From Annona cherimola (lineage: Eukaryota > Streptophyta > Magnoliopsida > Magnoliales > Annonaceae): a DNA stretch of 64,000 nt. This document shows positions 21,915 through 34,406 of this stretch, in pieces. The translations under genes were made by a program, and so were the position numbers. The DNA lies in contig CM059972.1 in assembly GCA_030490835.1 (NCBI GenBank), positions 10,508,264 through 10,572,263 on the forward strand, written 5' to 3'. Below the pieces are notes generated by a model that did not search any database, had not been told where the DNA came from, and was given only the letters and a program-made list of their open reading frames with translations. How positions within the stretch are numbered: the stretch's first letter is position 1; the number at the start of each line of letters is the position of its first letter.

Positions 21915-24900
21915 ATGGCGCCCCCAACCTAAGCGTCACATCCCGAGCTTTACCTCGGGATCGTTATTGACTGGTAAACGTGATCAGGATTGTTGCCCTG
22001 TCACATGGTGGGTTTAACGGATATTTATCCAGTTTACCATTATTCCTTAAGCATTAATTTTTATGTTATCTTTGCCTTAATATACACATTTCATACTAGA
22101 TATAATCATAAAAATTTATAACTTGCTCAACATCCATTACTACTTATACATAAAACACAAATCATTTAATAGATCACATATGATCATCAAATATTAAGTC
22201 ATATTACATTCCATCACCATAAGTGTCACTTATAATAAATCATCAAGTTTTTCGTTCTTCCATGCCCAAATTTTGCTCATTTGTCTTCCTCATTTATTCA
22301 CCTGTTTATGGGTTTGGAAAACAAAATGTGAGTCGTAAACTCAATAAGCAAGCTACATATGTATTTTTCAGGCAAACCATTTTGAAGATAATATTCTTTA
22401 AAAATATTTCCCTTCATTCAGTAGAGACACTTAATAAGTGATCAACTACTTGCGGAGCAAAAAATTTTTTATTTAAACCTTTCATAAACATTCATAATAA
22501 TTGGATATGCAAATGCATCATTTCCATTCATGACATTATCCTTCATGTGACGGTACGCTAGCACGGGGAACATCCTTTCATGACATGGTCTTTTCTATCC
22601 TTGGCGCCGGACCTTCTGACTTGGCAACTTCAAGGGGGAGTCCTTATCCACTTATTATCTTGACTAGCCTGCTTGATTTCTATTCCATGCATGACTTTTA
22701 GTCACTCCGACATTATATACCTCTTACACATGGAACTTGTCATTCTTATGTAGAGAATTCTTTGCACCATCCCTTTTAAATATCATTTTGATGAAACATT
22801 GTTTAAATTCATATTTCATCATATTTCATCAATACTTGAGAAACAGTAAGCAATCATTTATTTCAATAGAAATAACATTTCAATACGCATATAGACAATG
22901 AATGACCATCCTTAAATACCTTAGAAAACATTTAAAACAAAACTCATTTAGAAAGCTGCTTGTTTACTTTGATCACGTGAGCTTTCCGGATCAACTTTTT
23001 CTTTGCCTTTGCCTATATATGTGAAATGACATAACATTCATGTAAATTCCATTTGTTTGCGTTTAACTTAGTTTTTCAACCCATTTTCATTAATATTTAT
23101 AACCCACTTGAATTCCAAGTCGGGTGTACATACACAACATACTTATGCATTAAACCATTCATTACATCACATGTTCAATTCCCATATTTAGGGTAACATT
23201 CGTACATGTCATAATACATTCCTTAATCATTCGTTAGATACCATATGAAGTAATAAACTTACAACTTGTCATTTTTCACGAATTCACATATTGTGTTTAT
23301 TTTTAAGCACTTAGTTAATGTCATAACCCTCATATATGAATCTCAAATTTTGAGATCACCCAAATAGTAATATAATTCACGTGTTTCAATCATATTTTTA
23401 TGCATTTTTTCATTTTAACATTTAACTTAAACCATTTATCATTTTCTCATACTCATCTCTTCAAATATGTTCATTTCATAACACATAATTCATGTGTTTC
23501 TTAAAATTTTTCAAATCAGGAACTTGGCTTCTAATTCAGTGTGATTATACACCTTAATTAACACTTTATTTAGTATATTTTTACGGATTTTTAATCCACT
23601 AATTTCAGGGTTCCAAAACAGCAACTTTGGAACCCGATTTTTACACTTTTAATATCTCATTTGATACTCAAATCTAAATAGATTTTTAATCACTTAATTC
23701 TAGAAATTAATCTCACTTTTCTTAATCCAAATTCAGGGTATTATCACATATTTAAAGTTCATATATTGGTTGCTTACAAAACAACAACTTCTCATGCATG
23801 TAGGGTACCCTTTCTACACTACTTTGGACGTCTACATGTATACTCCCTAAAATCAAATTTAAGGCAATCCTTGCTAAGCCCTTTTTAACGTCCAAAGTAC
23901 CCTAAATTTAGGATATTTTACCTTCTAAATCATTCATAATTCATTTAAGCTAATTCATGTATCATTTTAAACATCGAAACATGAAAAACGTGTCTTAAGA
24001 GTAACCCTAATTAATCTTCTTTCTAAAATTCATAACTCATATTTAAATCAACATATATCATACATCTAAACATGAATTATCATGTAATCATATCAACCCA
24101 ACAAAACAGCAACATTACATGTAAATTTAAGCAAGTTTCAACTAAGTTTATGAACTCATAATCAACATTAATCACCATTTTCTTCCTCTTGAACCCTTGA
24201 TTGCATACTTGTCATTAAATTTCCATTTAAGACCCTACTTAAGGGCATCATAAATTCTCCTTTAAGGGTTCATTATGAATTAGAAAAACTAGATTCAAAT
24301 GATTCAAACTCAAGAGTGTACTTACTTGAATTGAGTAACACTTAAGCTTAACTTCTCTAGCTTATTTCCTTGGCTTCTTTTCTCTTTTTGTTTCTCTTTT
24401 TCTCTCCTTTTTCTTGGCCTTTCCCTTGCTGAGTATGGAAGTGCACAAGGTTGCTGGAATGGGGCTTTAGCTCCTTGAATTTTTCTAACTCCCAAAAGCA
24501 TAGATGTATATGGACATACCCCTTAAGAATGGCTGAATTTTTCAGCTTGTGGGCCTCATTTTACACATGATTTGAAGGTATTTTAATGTATATTAATCCA
24601 TCTTGCTGACATGGCAAAATGTGCTCCATGTAATTCATAATTTACTTAAATAAAAATTCATCAAATATCCACAAAATCAACTCCATTAACTACCCATGTT
24701 GCTGTCCACCTAAACACGTCCAATTCAGCTGCTGCTTTTCTAATTTTTTTCACAAATTAGTAGCCTTAATTAATGATTATTTATGCACCCTAACATGTAG
24801 ACTACTTAGGCATATATTTAGCATTTTAAAAAAAATAAAAAAATCAAATGATCAGCCTTTGGACGGTCCATTTTGGAGCTCATCTTGCTGTCCATTTTCA

Positions 24901-26044
24901 ACGTCCCTTTCTCAACTGCCTTTTTGCATTTTTTCCACCATTTTGCAGCTTTAATTTAATGGTCATTTAATCACTTAGTAATTTAGCTCAATTAGGGGTC
25001 AATTTAGCATAAATAAAAAAATCACAAAAATTTCAAAGGCTGCCATGATTGTCCACATCTCCCCTGCATCATGTTGCTGTCCATTTAATGCTCTTATCTC
25101 AATGGCCTTGATTTGATGCTTTTAACCATGATTTTTCATCCTAATTAAATGTACATTTATTCACCTTAATCTATAGCTGACTTTGGCATATATTTTATGT
25201 GAAAAAATCACAAAAGTCCAAGATTAAGGGCTGCTTGGACGTCCATGTGTGCTACAACTCTAACCTCACTTGAGCTAGTGTTTTAGCTCCTTAATTCAGC
25301 ATTTATTCCCAAGATATTTTTATGAATTTTCCTATTTTTAATAATTCATAAAATACCTTGCAAATTTCCCCCTTTTGACACCTCGTTTTTGTTTTTATTC
25401 ATTTAATTATTTTACTTATCTTTAACATAAATTGTAATTACTTTATGGTGCAAAAGTCAAAAGAGGTAATTCCATTTTCTTGCAGGCTTAATCCCATCCT
25501 TATTATCTTAATCAAATTCTTTCATAACCTTGATCTCATAATTTTAACTGTTCATTTCAAATTTCGTCTTAATCCGACTTTTCTAGCTCAAGATATGATC
25601 ATTTGAAGTTATCTCTGAATTTTGGATAGTGATGATCAATTATCATCAAAATTTTCATAATCTAACTTTCCCATGTGATTAATCACGAAATTATGTGCTT
25701 CCCTTTCAATTTTCATCTTAATCCGCCTTATAGGCGTCAAATTATGAATTTTTCAATATTTTTCAATTCGGCTCTATAATTAGCCTCCTAATTTTCATTA
25801 ATAACTTATGGAAATTATTTAATTTTTCATGGCACACCAATGCTTTTTAATCCTCATTAGGTCACTTTAATCATATTGGCCCATTTCGACTTAGAGTGAT
25901 TGATTTTTTTATTATCATTCATAATCACTGACCTAATCGCAACAATTCATCAATGTTGCATATAATTCATTCATAATTCAGTCAATCATACATGAATCAT
26001 TCAAATGCATATACGTGAATCCTATGTGGGTCAGGGTTTCACAA
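21915..26044. mobile_element. 4.1-kb insertion inside copia RNase H, probable solo LTR
   Basis: The copia coding sequence breaks between SGYIYLL (right) and STMTTEFIA (left). The intervening 4.13 kb is flanked by CTTTT on both sides (21910-21914 and 26045-26049). The termini read ATGGCGCCCCC...GGGTTTCACAA, close to TG...CA. No ORF with a retroelement domain is visible. A CT-rich stretch near 24360-24420 and a CCCGAG...CTCGGG hairpin near the left end recall long Ty3/gypsy LTRs. A solo LTR is my best guess; a non-autonomous element of another class is possible. The insertion is firm, its identity is not. Confidence 0.7.
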
Positions 26045-27126
26045 CTTTTCCAACAAGCAGGTAGATATAGCCTGAATTGGATCTGAAACTGTATTTGCAT
26101 CCAATAAAGTCAAAATCTGAATACCGACTGATTTCTAACTTATCTGACTTTCTGTATGTGAACATATAATGTTTTGTTCTCTAAAAAAAAACTTTAAGAA
26201 ACTGTTTGGCTGCTGCTTAAAGATCCATTCCTGAATTACTTAAATATCTGCTCAACATCTCAATAATGTACACAATAACCGAATGCATACAAGCCAGAGA
26301 TTCAAAACTTGAGCATAAATCAAACTTTCCACTGCTAAAGCGTAGAGAGTTTTTTGCATTTTTTTAGATTTAAAATCATTTTTGAGACACTGATTTAGAC
26401 AAAATTAATTTTGTCTCCCTTAGTAAGGAGGTATTTCCTAATTTGCAATCCTGCATATCAAGTATCTTAAGTATTTTTTTAATATAGGTCTTTTGTGATA
26501 ATCCAAGAATACATCAAGAATAATCCTGATATATCTGAATTCCTAATACAAAAGACATATTTTCAAGATATTTTGTTTCAAAATTCTTTGACAAAAATAT
26601 CTTAATTTTATGCAATAAACTTATATTGATGTTGGGAAACAGTATATTTGTGTGTTACTATCATTGAACCTATGATTAATCCCACTGAACTTATAGTATA
26701 TACAATCATCAACCGAATTCATTTCAAAACCGAATGAAATGATAATTTGATGAATTTTGCAATACAATTATTAGAAAACTTGTTGGAGCTCGTAGATGGA
26801 TTTTTATTTTAAAAACTGAAAGTCTATTAGGAATGTTGTCCTTATATCCGTTTACTATTGCTCAAGGTCAAAACTCATTACCAAAGTCATTTATCTTGAA
26901 AGAAACTTTCAATAAAACTGGAGAGAAAATTTCTTTGTAATTTATGCCTTCATTTTTTAGTAAAGTTCATTGCGATAAGACAAGCCTTATGTCTTTCTAC
27001 ATTACCCTCCTTCTTGGTTTAAATATCCATTTATAACCAATCAGCTTTATACCTTTAGGTAATGGAACAGGCTATCAAATCGTCATTGTCTTTCACAAAC
27101 TTAATCATGTATTTATGGCATTAATC

Positions 27127-27965
27127 TTCAAGAAGAAGTATCTTGGTGTATGTTATTTACAGATGATATTGTTCTAATAGATGAAACTAAAGAAGGATTA
27201 AATTTAAAATTGAATAAGTGGATAGATGCTTTAGAATCTAATGAGTTTAGAATTAGTCGCACTAAAACTGAATATATGAAATGCAATTTCAATAATAGTG
27301 AGAACCCGGATGAGGAACCAATTAAGATTTTAGATCAAGTAGTAACAAGAACTAATCATTTTAGGTACTTAGGATCAATAGTTCAAGAGAACGGGAAAAT
27401 TGAGAAAGACATAATACATAGAATTCAAGCAGGATGGAAGAAATGGAGAAGTGCGTCAGAAATTTTATGTGACCGTCGAGTTCCAATCAAATTAAAAGGG
27501 AAATTTTATAAGAATGCGATTAGACCTACTATGCTTTATGGGATAGAATGTTGGGCAGTTAAAGAACAACATATACAAAAAATGAGCGTAGCGGAAATGA
27601 GAATGTTAAGGTGGATGAGTGGTAAAACAAGAAAGATAAAATTAGGAGTGAAATAATTCGTGAAAACTTAAAAGTGAGACCAATTGGTGATAAAATGAGA
27701 GAAAATAGATTAAGATGGTTTGGTCATGTTTAAAGGAAGCCTGGAGTAACACCGGTTAGGAAAACAGAGTTTATCCAAGTAGAATGTGATAGGAGAATGA
27801 GAGGAAAACCCAAAAAAATATGGATGTGAGTAATTAAACAAGATTTAAAAATATCACAAATTACAGAAAATTTAGTCTTAAATCGCCAAGAATTGCGTAA
27901 CAGAATCTACGCAGCCGACCCCACCTAGGTGGAAAATGACTTATGATGATGATGATGATGATGAT
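27127..27965 (+). mobile_element. 5'-truncated RTE-type LINE fragment (RT C-terminal half)
   Basis: The frame from about 27150 encodes the catalytic FTDDIVL motif, then the C-terminal RT region with FRYLGSIVQENG, IRPTMLYGIECWAVK and MRMLRWM, typical of plant RTE LINEs. It shifts frame near 27635 and continues as IIRENLKV, RLRWFGHV, then stops at about 27735 and 27827, then RNRIYAADPT. It ends with the family 3' signature (GCCGACCCCACCTAGGTGG) and an (ATG)n tail at about 27943-27963. It is inserted in the copia RT region on the opposite strand. Dead copy: truncated, frameshifted, with at least two stops. Confidence 0.88.
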
Positions 27966-29509
27966 TGCTTGATGGAATCACCTTCCACCATTCCAATGTC
28001 ATCCTGATGTATTGGAGAAATCTGATTTAACTATCAGAAACCACATTCTCCTTTCTCTAGTAGATCTCTTCAATAACATCCATTCTTGAGGGTGTTGAAC
28101 TTGATCATCAGGAATAACATGTTTATTAATGTTGTCTTAAAGGTTTCTCTTTAAAGACATAGTCCCTAATCATATCTCCCCTTCAAGCTCAATATCCTCA
28201 AAGAATTGACATTTTTGGTCTTAAAAGAACGGAATGTGGGATCATGGAATTTATATCTTGAGATTGTTCAACATATCTAATAATATTCGAATTAAAAAAA
28301 AGACTAAATTAACTATTTCTGAATGAATAAGAATGACCGAATTTATTCAATACATAAATAAAAACCAAATTCCATTAAAAATGGTATCATATGTTTTTTT
28401 TATAAAAAAATTCAAATAAAACTAAATTTTTAATAATAACAACTTAAATATCCATATAGCCTTAATAATATCTGATTTGTTATCACCTTCATCGATGAAT
28501 CTTTCATCATCATTTGGCCTTTTAGAAACTCAAGCAACCCCGCATGGACACCCTTACATGAATAGTAACACCAAATCTATTCATAAAAATGTGTCTTGGG
28601 TCTAGGCTAAATTAACCACTGAACAAACCAACATGAAAAATGTACCCTTATTAGTACAATTCTCTTCTATGTGTTCAAGAGCCTGTCAAAAGTAATAGCT
28701 AAATTTCTTATTTGGTTTCTTTTGTATTGGACCACCCGTAGTTTCTTTATCATTTTTCATGTCATTATAAGTATTTGCCAAGTGAGTACTTTTAGTTTAT
28801 TTTTACTTCAACTTATTCTTCTTTTGCACACAATAAAAATAAGCTCATCAAGAGATCATTTATCCTTTTGTCAGTCATAATTAACTTTAAACCGACCAAA
28901 TTGTGTTTAGGAGAATCAAAACTAAATGTACAAGCAAATCCGTTTTAACCTTAGTGCCTTTAGTTTCAAAGTAAGAATAAATCCTTTAACTTTATACCTT
29001 ATTAAAATCAAGTTCGACCGAATTGTACTAGTTTCAGCTTTATTACTTTTAGCAAAACACTTTAGAATTTTCTTAATATAAATTTTGACATTAGTTACCT
29101 TTTCGGACATGATACCCCCTTAAAAGTTTCCAAAATTTTATACTTTATAATTATAAAACTCATGCAATTTTAACAATCTGACTTCTTAAAGTTCCCGTAT
29201 TTCTTCATTGGAACTTTTAACCACAAGAGTAGTGAATTGTTTAATCCTTAGTGCATGGTTTAGATTCGCAACGCCAAGAACGATCATAATATTTTATTTT
29301 CATTACTTCAACATGAAAATAGAATAAATGTTGACAGATATAGCACAAGCAGATAAATTAACCAAAAATTAAACAAAACAATATGTTCACGTAAATTTTA
29401 TATAGAACTTTAGCAATTCAAATAATGGTAGAGATCATCATAAGATACCTAACACAACATTAATACTTAGTCTTTGGGCAAAAGTATTAATTGGTAAGTG
29501 GTACTCTTG

Positions 29510-29890
29510 GTGCAATGATCAAATATTGATAATAAAATTTTGTCAAACAAGAATCCTTTCTTTGGATCGACTATTGTTCACATCGAATGCCTAATAATTA
29601 TCAAATATTTATCACCGCATGTGTCTATATAATTTGGCCAAATATTAACCTTCCTTTGGGCCGATCAATATCTGCATTAATTACATATCCATAATATTTT
29701 GGTGTATTAATCAAATATTAACAATAAAATCCTGTCAAACAATAAACATTTCTTTGGACCGACTTGTTATTCACATGAAGTACCAAAATTGTTATATATT
29801 TATTACCACAAGTGTGTACGCAATTTGGCCAAATATTAATCTTCCTTTAGGCCGATGAATATTCACATGAATTATATATATACAATTATC
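29510..29890. repeat. imperfect tandem duplication (~190 bp x2) in the copia internal region
   Basis: Two units share ATCAAATATT.A.AATAAAAT, GTCAAACAA, CTTTGGA.CGACT, TTTGGCCAAATATTAA and TTCCTTT.GGCCGAT. They lie between the recognisable gag/pol remnants and the leader. Confidence 0.65.
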
Positions 29891-30399
29891 TTAATGTCTT
29901 AAAAATAAATTAACCTACACGAGAGAGGCTACTTTGGTAGCATGTTGTTTCAATCAATTTATTTTAAAACATTAGACATTCATAAAAATACTTGTACCAT
30001 TATTTGAATTTAATAAAAAGTCAAAAATATTGAACTTATTTCTGAATTCCAAACATAAAACTTTTGCATAATAATTGGTCAATTTGAATTTAAACATCCA
30101 AACAAAAATCCAAAATTCAATTTTGCTCAACAATAGGTTAATTTAATATTTTAATAGAAAGCAACAACTCATAAAAGCGTGTAAATCATTCACAAATTGC
30201 TTTCTAAATCAACCATGCACATATAATTCAAAAATTGCATGCGTTTACATAAAATTCATAAAATTAATATTTTTGGACCCATTTGGCTTAATCAGACCCT
30301 TCCATTTGATTAAGAATGTCCAAAAACATAGAAAACCACTATTGGATCGTCCAAATTGGATACCTGGATCATAAAATATATTAAATTTTATTTGGACAG

Positions 30400-31560
30400 T
30401 TATAAGCATGTCACGTGTCCACTGGTGGCAGGCCAGAACTCGGATGGGCTGGGCTGCTGGATCAGACAAAATACTGGGCTGTTGGGTGCTTAGTGGGCAG
30501 ATTGGAGGGGAGCCAAGCCTAGGCGAGCAAGTTTATGGGCTGTTTTGCACTTGAGCGAGCCTAAGCCCATAGTCCGCCTAGGCTTGCATCTGTATGGACT
30601 GAACTGGATTGGGCTGACTGGGTTTACTGTCCGGGTCATTTGGCTGGACCTAGTGAGCAGGCTTAAGAAAGCCCAAGAACAAGTGTAAACAGGCTAGCCT
30701 AAGAGCAAATAAGCTAGCTTGGGCCCGTTAGTGAAGCCCACAGGCTTGGGCGCAAGCCCAAACCCAGTTCGTGAGTGGAGGGCCTATTAGCAAAAAACTC
30801 ATCTGGACAGGGGTTTTTGTAATTTCTTTCTGATTGTGGGGCTTTTACAAAATGTTCTGACTGGGGGTTTTCCTGTAATTTCTCCTTTATCTTCTTCCCA
30901 CACAGAAAACCCTAGCCCTATTAGCCGTCACTGCCACCACCCTGCTGCCCTCCCCATGTGCCGCCACCCCTGCCACCCGTCCGTGATGTCGCTGCTGCTG
31001 TCACAATGCCGTCGCCCAAGAGCTGCTCCCGCCGACAACAGCCCGCTGAAGTCGTCCGCTCCCCATTGCTGGAAAACCCACACTGCTGCCGCCTAACGCA
31101 GTAGTGCAGCCTGTCACCGGAAGCAGCCTCCATCGCTGCTGCCTAGCTGCCAACGTCCAACAGCCGCACGACATCCACGTCGCCAGTCCGGCCATTGTTT
31201 TCGGCAAGGAGGAGAACCCAAACCCGGCAAAACAACTTCTTCTTCGGCAGCACCTGCCGCCGCCGCCGTCCTTTGCCATTGCCAGTGCCGCCCCACCCCG
31301 TTGCTATTGCCGGGAACCAAATCGGTAGCAAGATCATGCGGGCAGTGACAATGTGGTATTGGGTTTTTTTTTATTTTCAATTATGCGGCAGGATCCAAAT
31401 CTGAAGAATCTGGTGGTGGTATCCCTAAATCCAGCAGCGACACGACTTCCAACAGCAGAAAACACGATCCGACAGCGGCAAATCCGGCAACCCGACCGGA
31501 CCAGTAGCAGTTTTTTTTTAATGTCTAGAAAACCACGGGCATCAATATTACGGCTTTAAT
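30400..31560. other. GC-rich internal leader of the copia element
   Basis: Between the primer-binding site side and the coding remnants, composition jumps. 30430-30790 is full of GGGCT/AGCCC words, and 30900-31550 is rich in GCCGCC. Several overlapping ORFs exist on both strands with low-complexity products and no domain. On the + strand AAAACCCTAGCC (30907) looks like a plant 5' leader, opposite to the element's orientation. I do not call a gene. Confidence 0.5.
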
Positions 31561-31884
31561 CCAATCCATGATGAACATAAAATGAAGCACCGAATCCACA
31601 GAAATACAAAGAGGCTAGTTTGAATGCTTCAATTTTATGGAAACCCATTCTGGCCAAAATCCATATGGAAGATGATTCCATCTGGATCTATGTTACAGTA
31701 GCGGCAGCCATTAGAGATGGGTTACAACCCTTTTGTTCTAAATAAAAAACCACATAAAGCATGCTCAATCCATGGAAACGGAAAACACAAGAATTGAACA
31801 AGACCCAAATTATTCATGCAATTAAATCAAAATTTGCAAAAATTCAAAATTTTAATATTTCTTAATAATCCAACATGAAGATTG

Positions 31885-31896
31885 ACTCTGATACCA
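31885..31896 (-). promoter_or_regulatory. primer-binding site of the copia element
   Basis: On the minus strand it reads TGGTATCAGAGT, matching the 3' end of initiator methionine tRNA as used by many plant copia elements. It lies two bases inside the 5' LTR and fixes the element's orientation. Confidence 0.9.
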
Positions 31897-31898
31897 CT

Positions 31899-32348
31899 TG
31901 TTGGGAAACCATATTGATTAAATCCATAATCACCTAGGATCCTCCATGCCAAATCACTAAGAAAATAAAAATCATAAGCGGAAACGTATTTGAATCCATG
32001 GACGCGGCCCGTTCTTGAATTTTGTGGTTTTTGGTCTTCCAAGTTAATGCCCTAGAATTTTCAGGAGAAGGTGTCAATTGATAGGATGTTGAAAAGAAAC
32101 CCTGATAGGTGCATAACCCGGAGACCGCAACCATTTATATGGGAAACATATCTTTCGTATTTCTAGTTTAGCCCATCATAAAAATAGAAATTGAAAATTA
32201 GGCTGTAAGGTTTCTACGCATAGAAGATCCATACTTTATTAGATGATTTAGGCCCATAAAACCTATTAAGATCACTTTATAATTTGGGCCGCTATTTATG
32301 ATAGCGTATACATATAATTAATATATATGTGTGTCCAAAATTCCAACA
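31899..32348 (-). repeat. 5' LTR of the copia element
   Basis: 450 bp, TGTTGGGAAA...TTCCAACA, nearly perfect TGTTGG/CCAACA ends. The partner is 20681-21141. Confidence 0.93.
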
Positions 32349-32376
32349 TTAAGCTCATTGAATCGTTTTGATTAAT

Positions 32377-32650
32377 AGCGTGTTTGGTTGGAGGTAAAAC
32401 TTTTGATGAAAAGTTTTTAAGATAGAAGTTATCAAATTGATTGAAAATGATGTGATATAATAGGGGTAATAATGAAGAGTAAAGAAAATAAAGTTAAAAT
32501 AGATAGATTAGTTGTATAAGTAGTTCTGTAGAAATGATTGAAAAATAGGTTAGTTTGTATAGGAAAATGTGAAAAAATAATTAAAAATAAAGTAATTATG
32601 GAGAGTGAAAAGTTTTGATTAACATTTTTTTGCCCCAAACTAACACACCC
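32377..32650 (+). mobile_element. Tourist-like MITE copy
   Basis: GCGTGTTTGGTTGGAGGTAA at the left and AACTAACACACCC|TAA at the right. The body contains GAAAATGATGTGATATAATA and GTAATTATGGAGAGTGAAAA like the 20146 copy. It lies about 25 bp beyond the copia target duplication. Confidence 0.65.
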
Positions 32651-32829
32651 TAAGTCCTTAGCTATTTTTAATGAACATCTTAGCTATTTTTTAGAAGATA
32701 GATTTATTTACATAGGTTGTTTAAAGCTTAAATGGTATAAGTATAAAATAAGAATTTGAGACGGAAGTATATCGAAAATTAAAAAAGTTTCAAAATCGGA
32801 AAAAAGTACATTTGAATGGCATATTTATT

Positions 32830-33600
32830 TATAATAAGAACTTTTAAATTAAAACTTATCAATATAAAACTTTACATTCTCTATAACTATTTTATTTTTA
32901 ATTATTTCTTTATATTTTTATATACAATCACTCTACTTTTTAATCATTTATGTACAACTGTATATATAACTAACCTATCTATTTTAATTTTATTCTCTTT
33001 ACTTTTAATTATTCTTGTCATATCATATCATTTTCTATCAATTCAAAAGCTTTACATTAAAAAAATTTGGACTTTTTCTAAATATACTAATTATGTTTAA
33101 CTCTAATCCCAAATATACCTATTATGTTTCAAAAATCTCAAATGTATCCGCTGCATTTACAACTAATTCAAAAAATGCCCACTCAGTTATAAACATTAAT
33201 AAATGTCGTTAGCGCAATTATGAAATTACTAATATGCCCATTAAATTTAAGGTTTGAATCAAAAAATTGAATATCATAATTCACCATTACTCTAATTGCA
33301 CAAGAGTTTTAAATTTAGAAAGCTCTAATTTCATTCTTATTTTATTTTTTATTTTATTCCATGTGTATTTTTGGCATTTATGAAAATATAACCAGTGTTT
33401 AAACAAATGACCATTAACTTATTTAACGATTCTTAACGGAATGAGGATTTTCGAAATTAAATACAAGTGTAGTGAGTATATATGAGATTTCTAAATCATA
33501 GTGAGTATATTTGAGATTTTGGTCAAACATAATGAGTATATTTCAGAAAAATTCAAAACTTTTTATCTAAAAATTTTATAGCTTTCATCCATATGAAAAA
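32830..33600 (-). mobile_element. Tourist-like MITE, reverse copy, split by another MITE
   Basis: Reverse-family words at 32865-33060 (ACATTCTCTATAACTATTTT, ATCATTTTCTATCAATTCAA) resume at 33553-33600 (AACTTTTTATCTAAAAATTT). The gap is filled by the 33073-33552 element. Confidence 0.5.
33073..33552. mobile_element. nested MITE with ~28-bp inverted repeats
   Basis: TTTTCTAAATATACTAATTA, then TGTTTAAC, at the left is matched by GTCAAACATAATGAGTATAT, then TTCAGAAAAA, at the right. Internal AATATACC/GAGTATATTTGAG words echo the 5879-6291 element, so both may belong to one broad family. Non-coding. Confidence 0.6.
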
Positions 33601-33619
33601 GTAGAATGCTATTTTTAGA

Positions 33620-33627
<8 letters not shown>

Positions 33628-33655
<28 letters not shown>
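33628..33655. repeat. (AT)n microsatellite
   Basis: Pure AT dinucleotide run; no associated element ends recognised here. Confidence 0.85.
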
Positions 33656-33659
<4 letters not shown>

Positions 33660-33856
33660 AGAAATGAGAGATTACATTCCAGGATCATTCCATTATAGCT
33701 ATGAATAACTTGCATATATAATGGGTTAAAAAATCTCATTGTCCTGACATAATTTTCCCTTTCCTAAAAAGTAACAATATATTGTTTCATTTTTAATACA
33801 TTTTTTAATTCTAAATTTTAATGCACATTTTTCAATTCTTACTACAATTTTTTTAA

Positions 33857-34145
33857 GGGTGTGTGTTTGAAAAGTAATAAATTTTTTAAAGAAAAATTTT
33901 AGTGTAGAAGTTTTTGAATTGATAGAAAATAATGTAATATGATAAACATAATGACGATGAGTAAAGATAATAAAATTAAAATAGATAAGTTAGTTGTAAT
34001 GTAGTTGTGTATAAATAGTTGAAAAGCATGATAGTTATATAGAAAAAATGTAAAAAATAATTAAAAATAAGATAATTATAGAAAATAAGAAGTTTTAAAT
34101 TAAAAAAATTTAATTAGAAAAGTTCTTTTGCTTACCAAACACCCC
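33857..34145 (+). mobile_element. Tourist-like MITE just upstream of the NPK1-like gene
   Basis: GGGTGTGTGTTTGAAAAG after TAA (33854-33856) and TTACCAAACACCCC before TAA (34146-34148): 289 bp, the same length as the 20146 copy. It ends about 260 bp before the NPK1-like start codon, so it lies in the promoter or at the edge of the leader. Confidence 0.8.
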
Positions 34146-34406
34146 TAAATCTAAGATGGTCGCAGCATCCTTGACGACGTCACATGCTCATCCGGTATAA
34201 GGTGCGACCGTGTGACCAGTTTCGTGACTTTCGTCTCCCTCTTCAGTAATTTCATGTAGTCCGTCGGAGTACTGAACTGTCCACGGGGCTTTCCCCCTCT
34301 TTCCCTTTCAAATTTTCGCCATTGAAGAACTCCCAAAAACCCCAAAAACGCACTTCTTTTTTCTGAGAAGAAGAATTTCAATCTCGACAAGAGATTGGAA
34401 GAAAAA

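Larger units (their letters stand above)
20681..32348 (-). mobile_element. Ty1/copia LTR retrotransposon, degenerate, with nested insertions
   Basis: The LTRs are 20681-21141 (3' LTR in element orientation) and 31899-32348 (5' LTR), starting TGYTGGG and ending CAACA. The target duplication TTAAG is at 20676-20680 and 32349-32353. Next to the right LTR, ACTCTGATACCA is the complement of the initiator-tRNA-type primer site TGGTATCAGAGT. Next to the left LTR, the complement reads CAAGTGGGAGAT, the usual copia polypurine tract. On the minus strand, broken reading frames give reverse transcriptase (26800-27115, GNVERHKA; 26200-26330, RYLSNSGMD) and RNase H (26050-26160, SGYIYLL; 21530-21905, STMTTEFIA, ADPFTKG) in copia order. 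About a dozen differences in the first ~120 bp of the LTRs indicate an old insertion. Stops and frameshifts throughout; not autonomous now. Confidence 0.93.

Noticed and set aside
29510..29890. Possible CRISPR-like regular spacing
   Set aside because: There are only two long imperfect units inside a eukaryotic retrotransposon. No short identical repeats with unique spacers occur anywhere in the window.
30836..31096. 86-residue Pro/His/Cys-rich open frame
   Set aside because: Low-complexity product in the GC-rich internal region of the copia element, overlapped by frames of the same kind on both strands.
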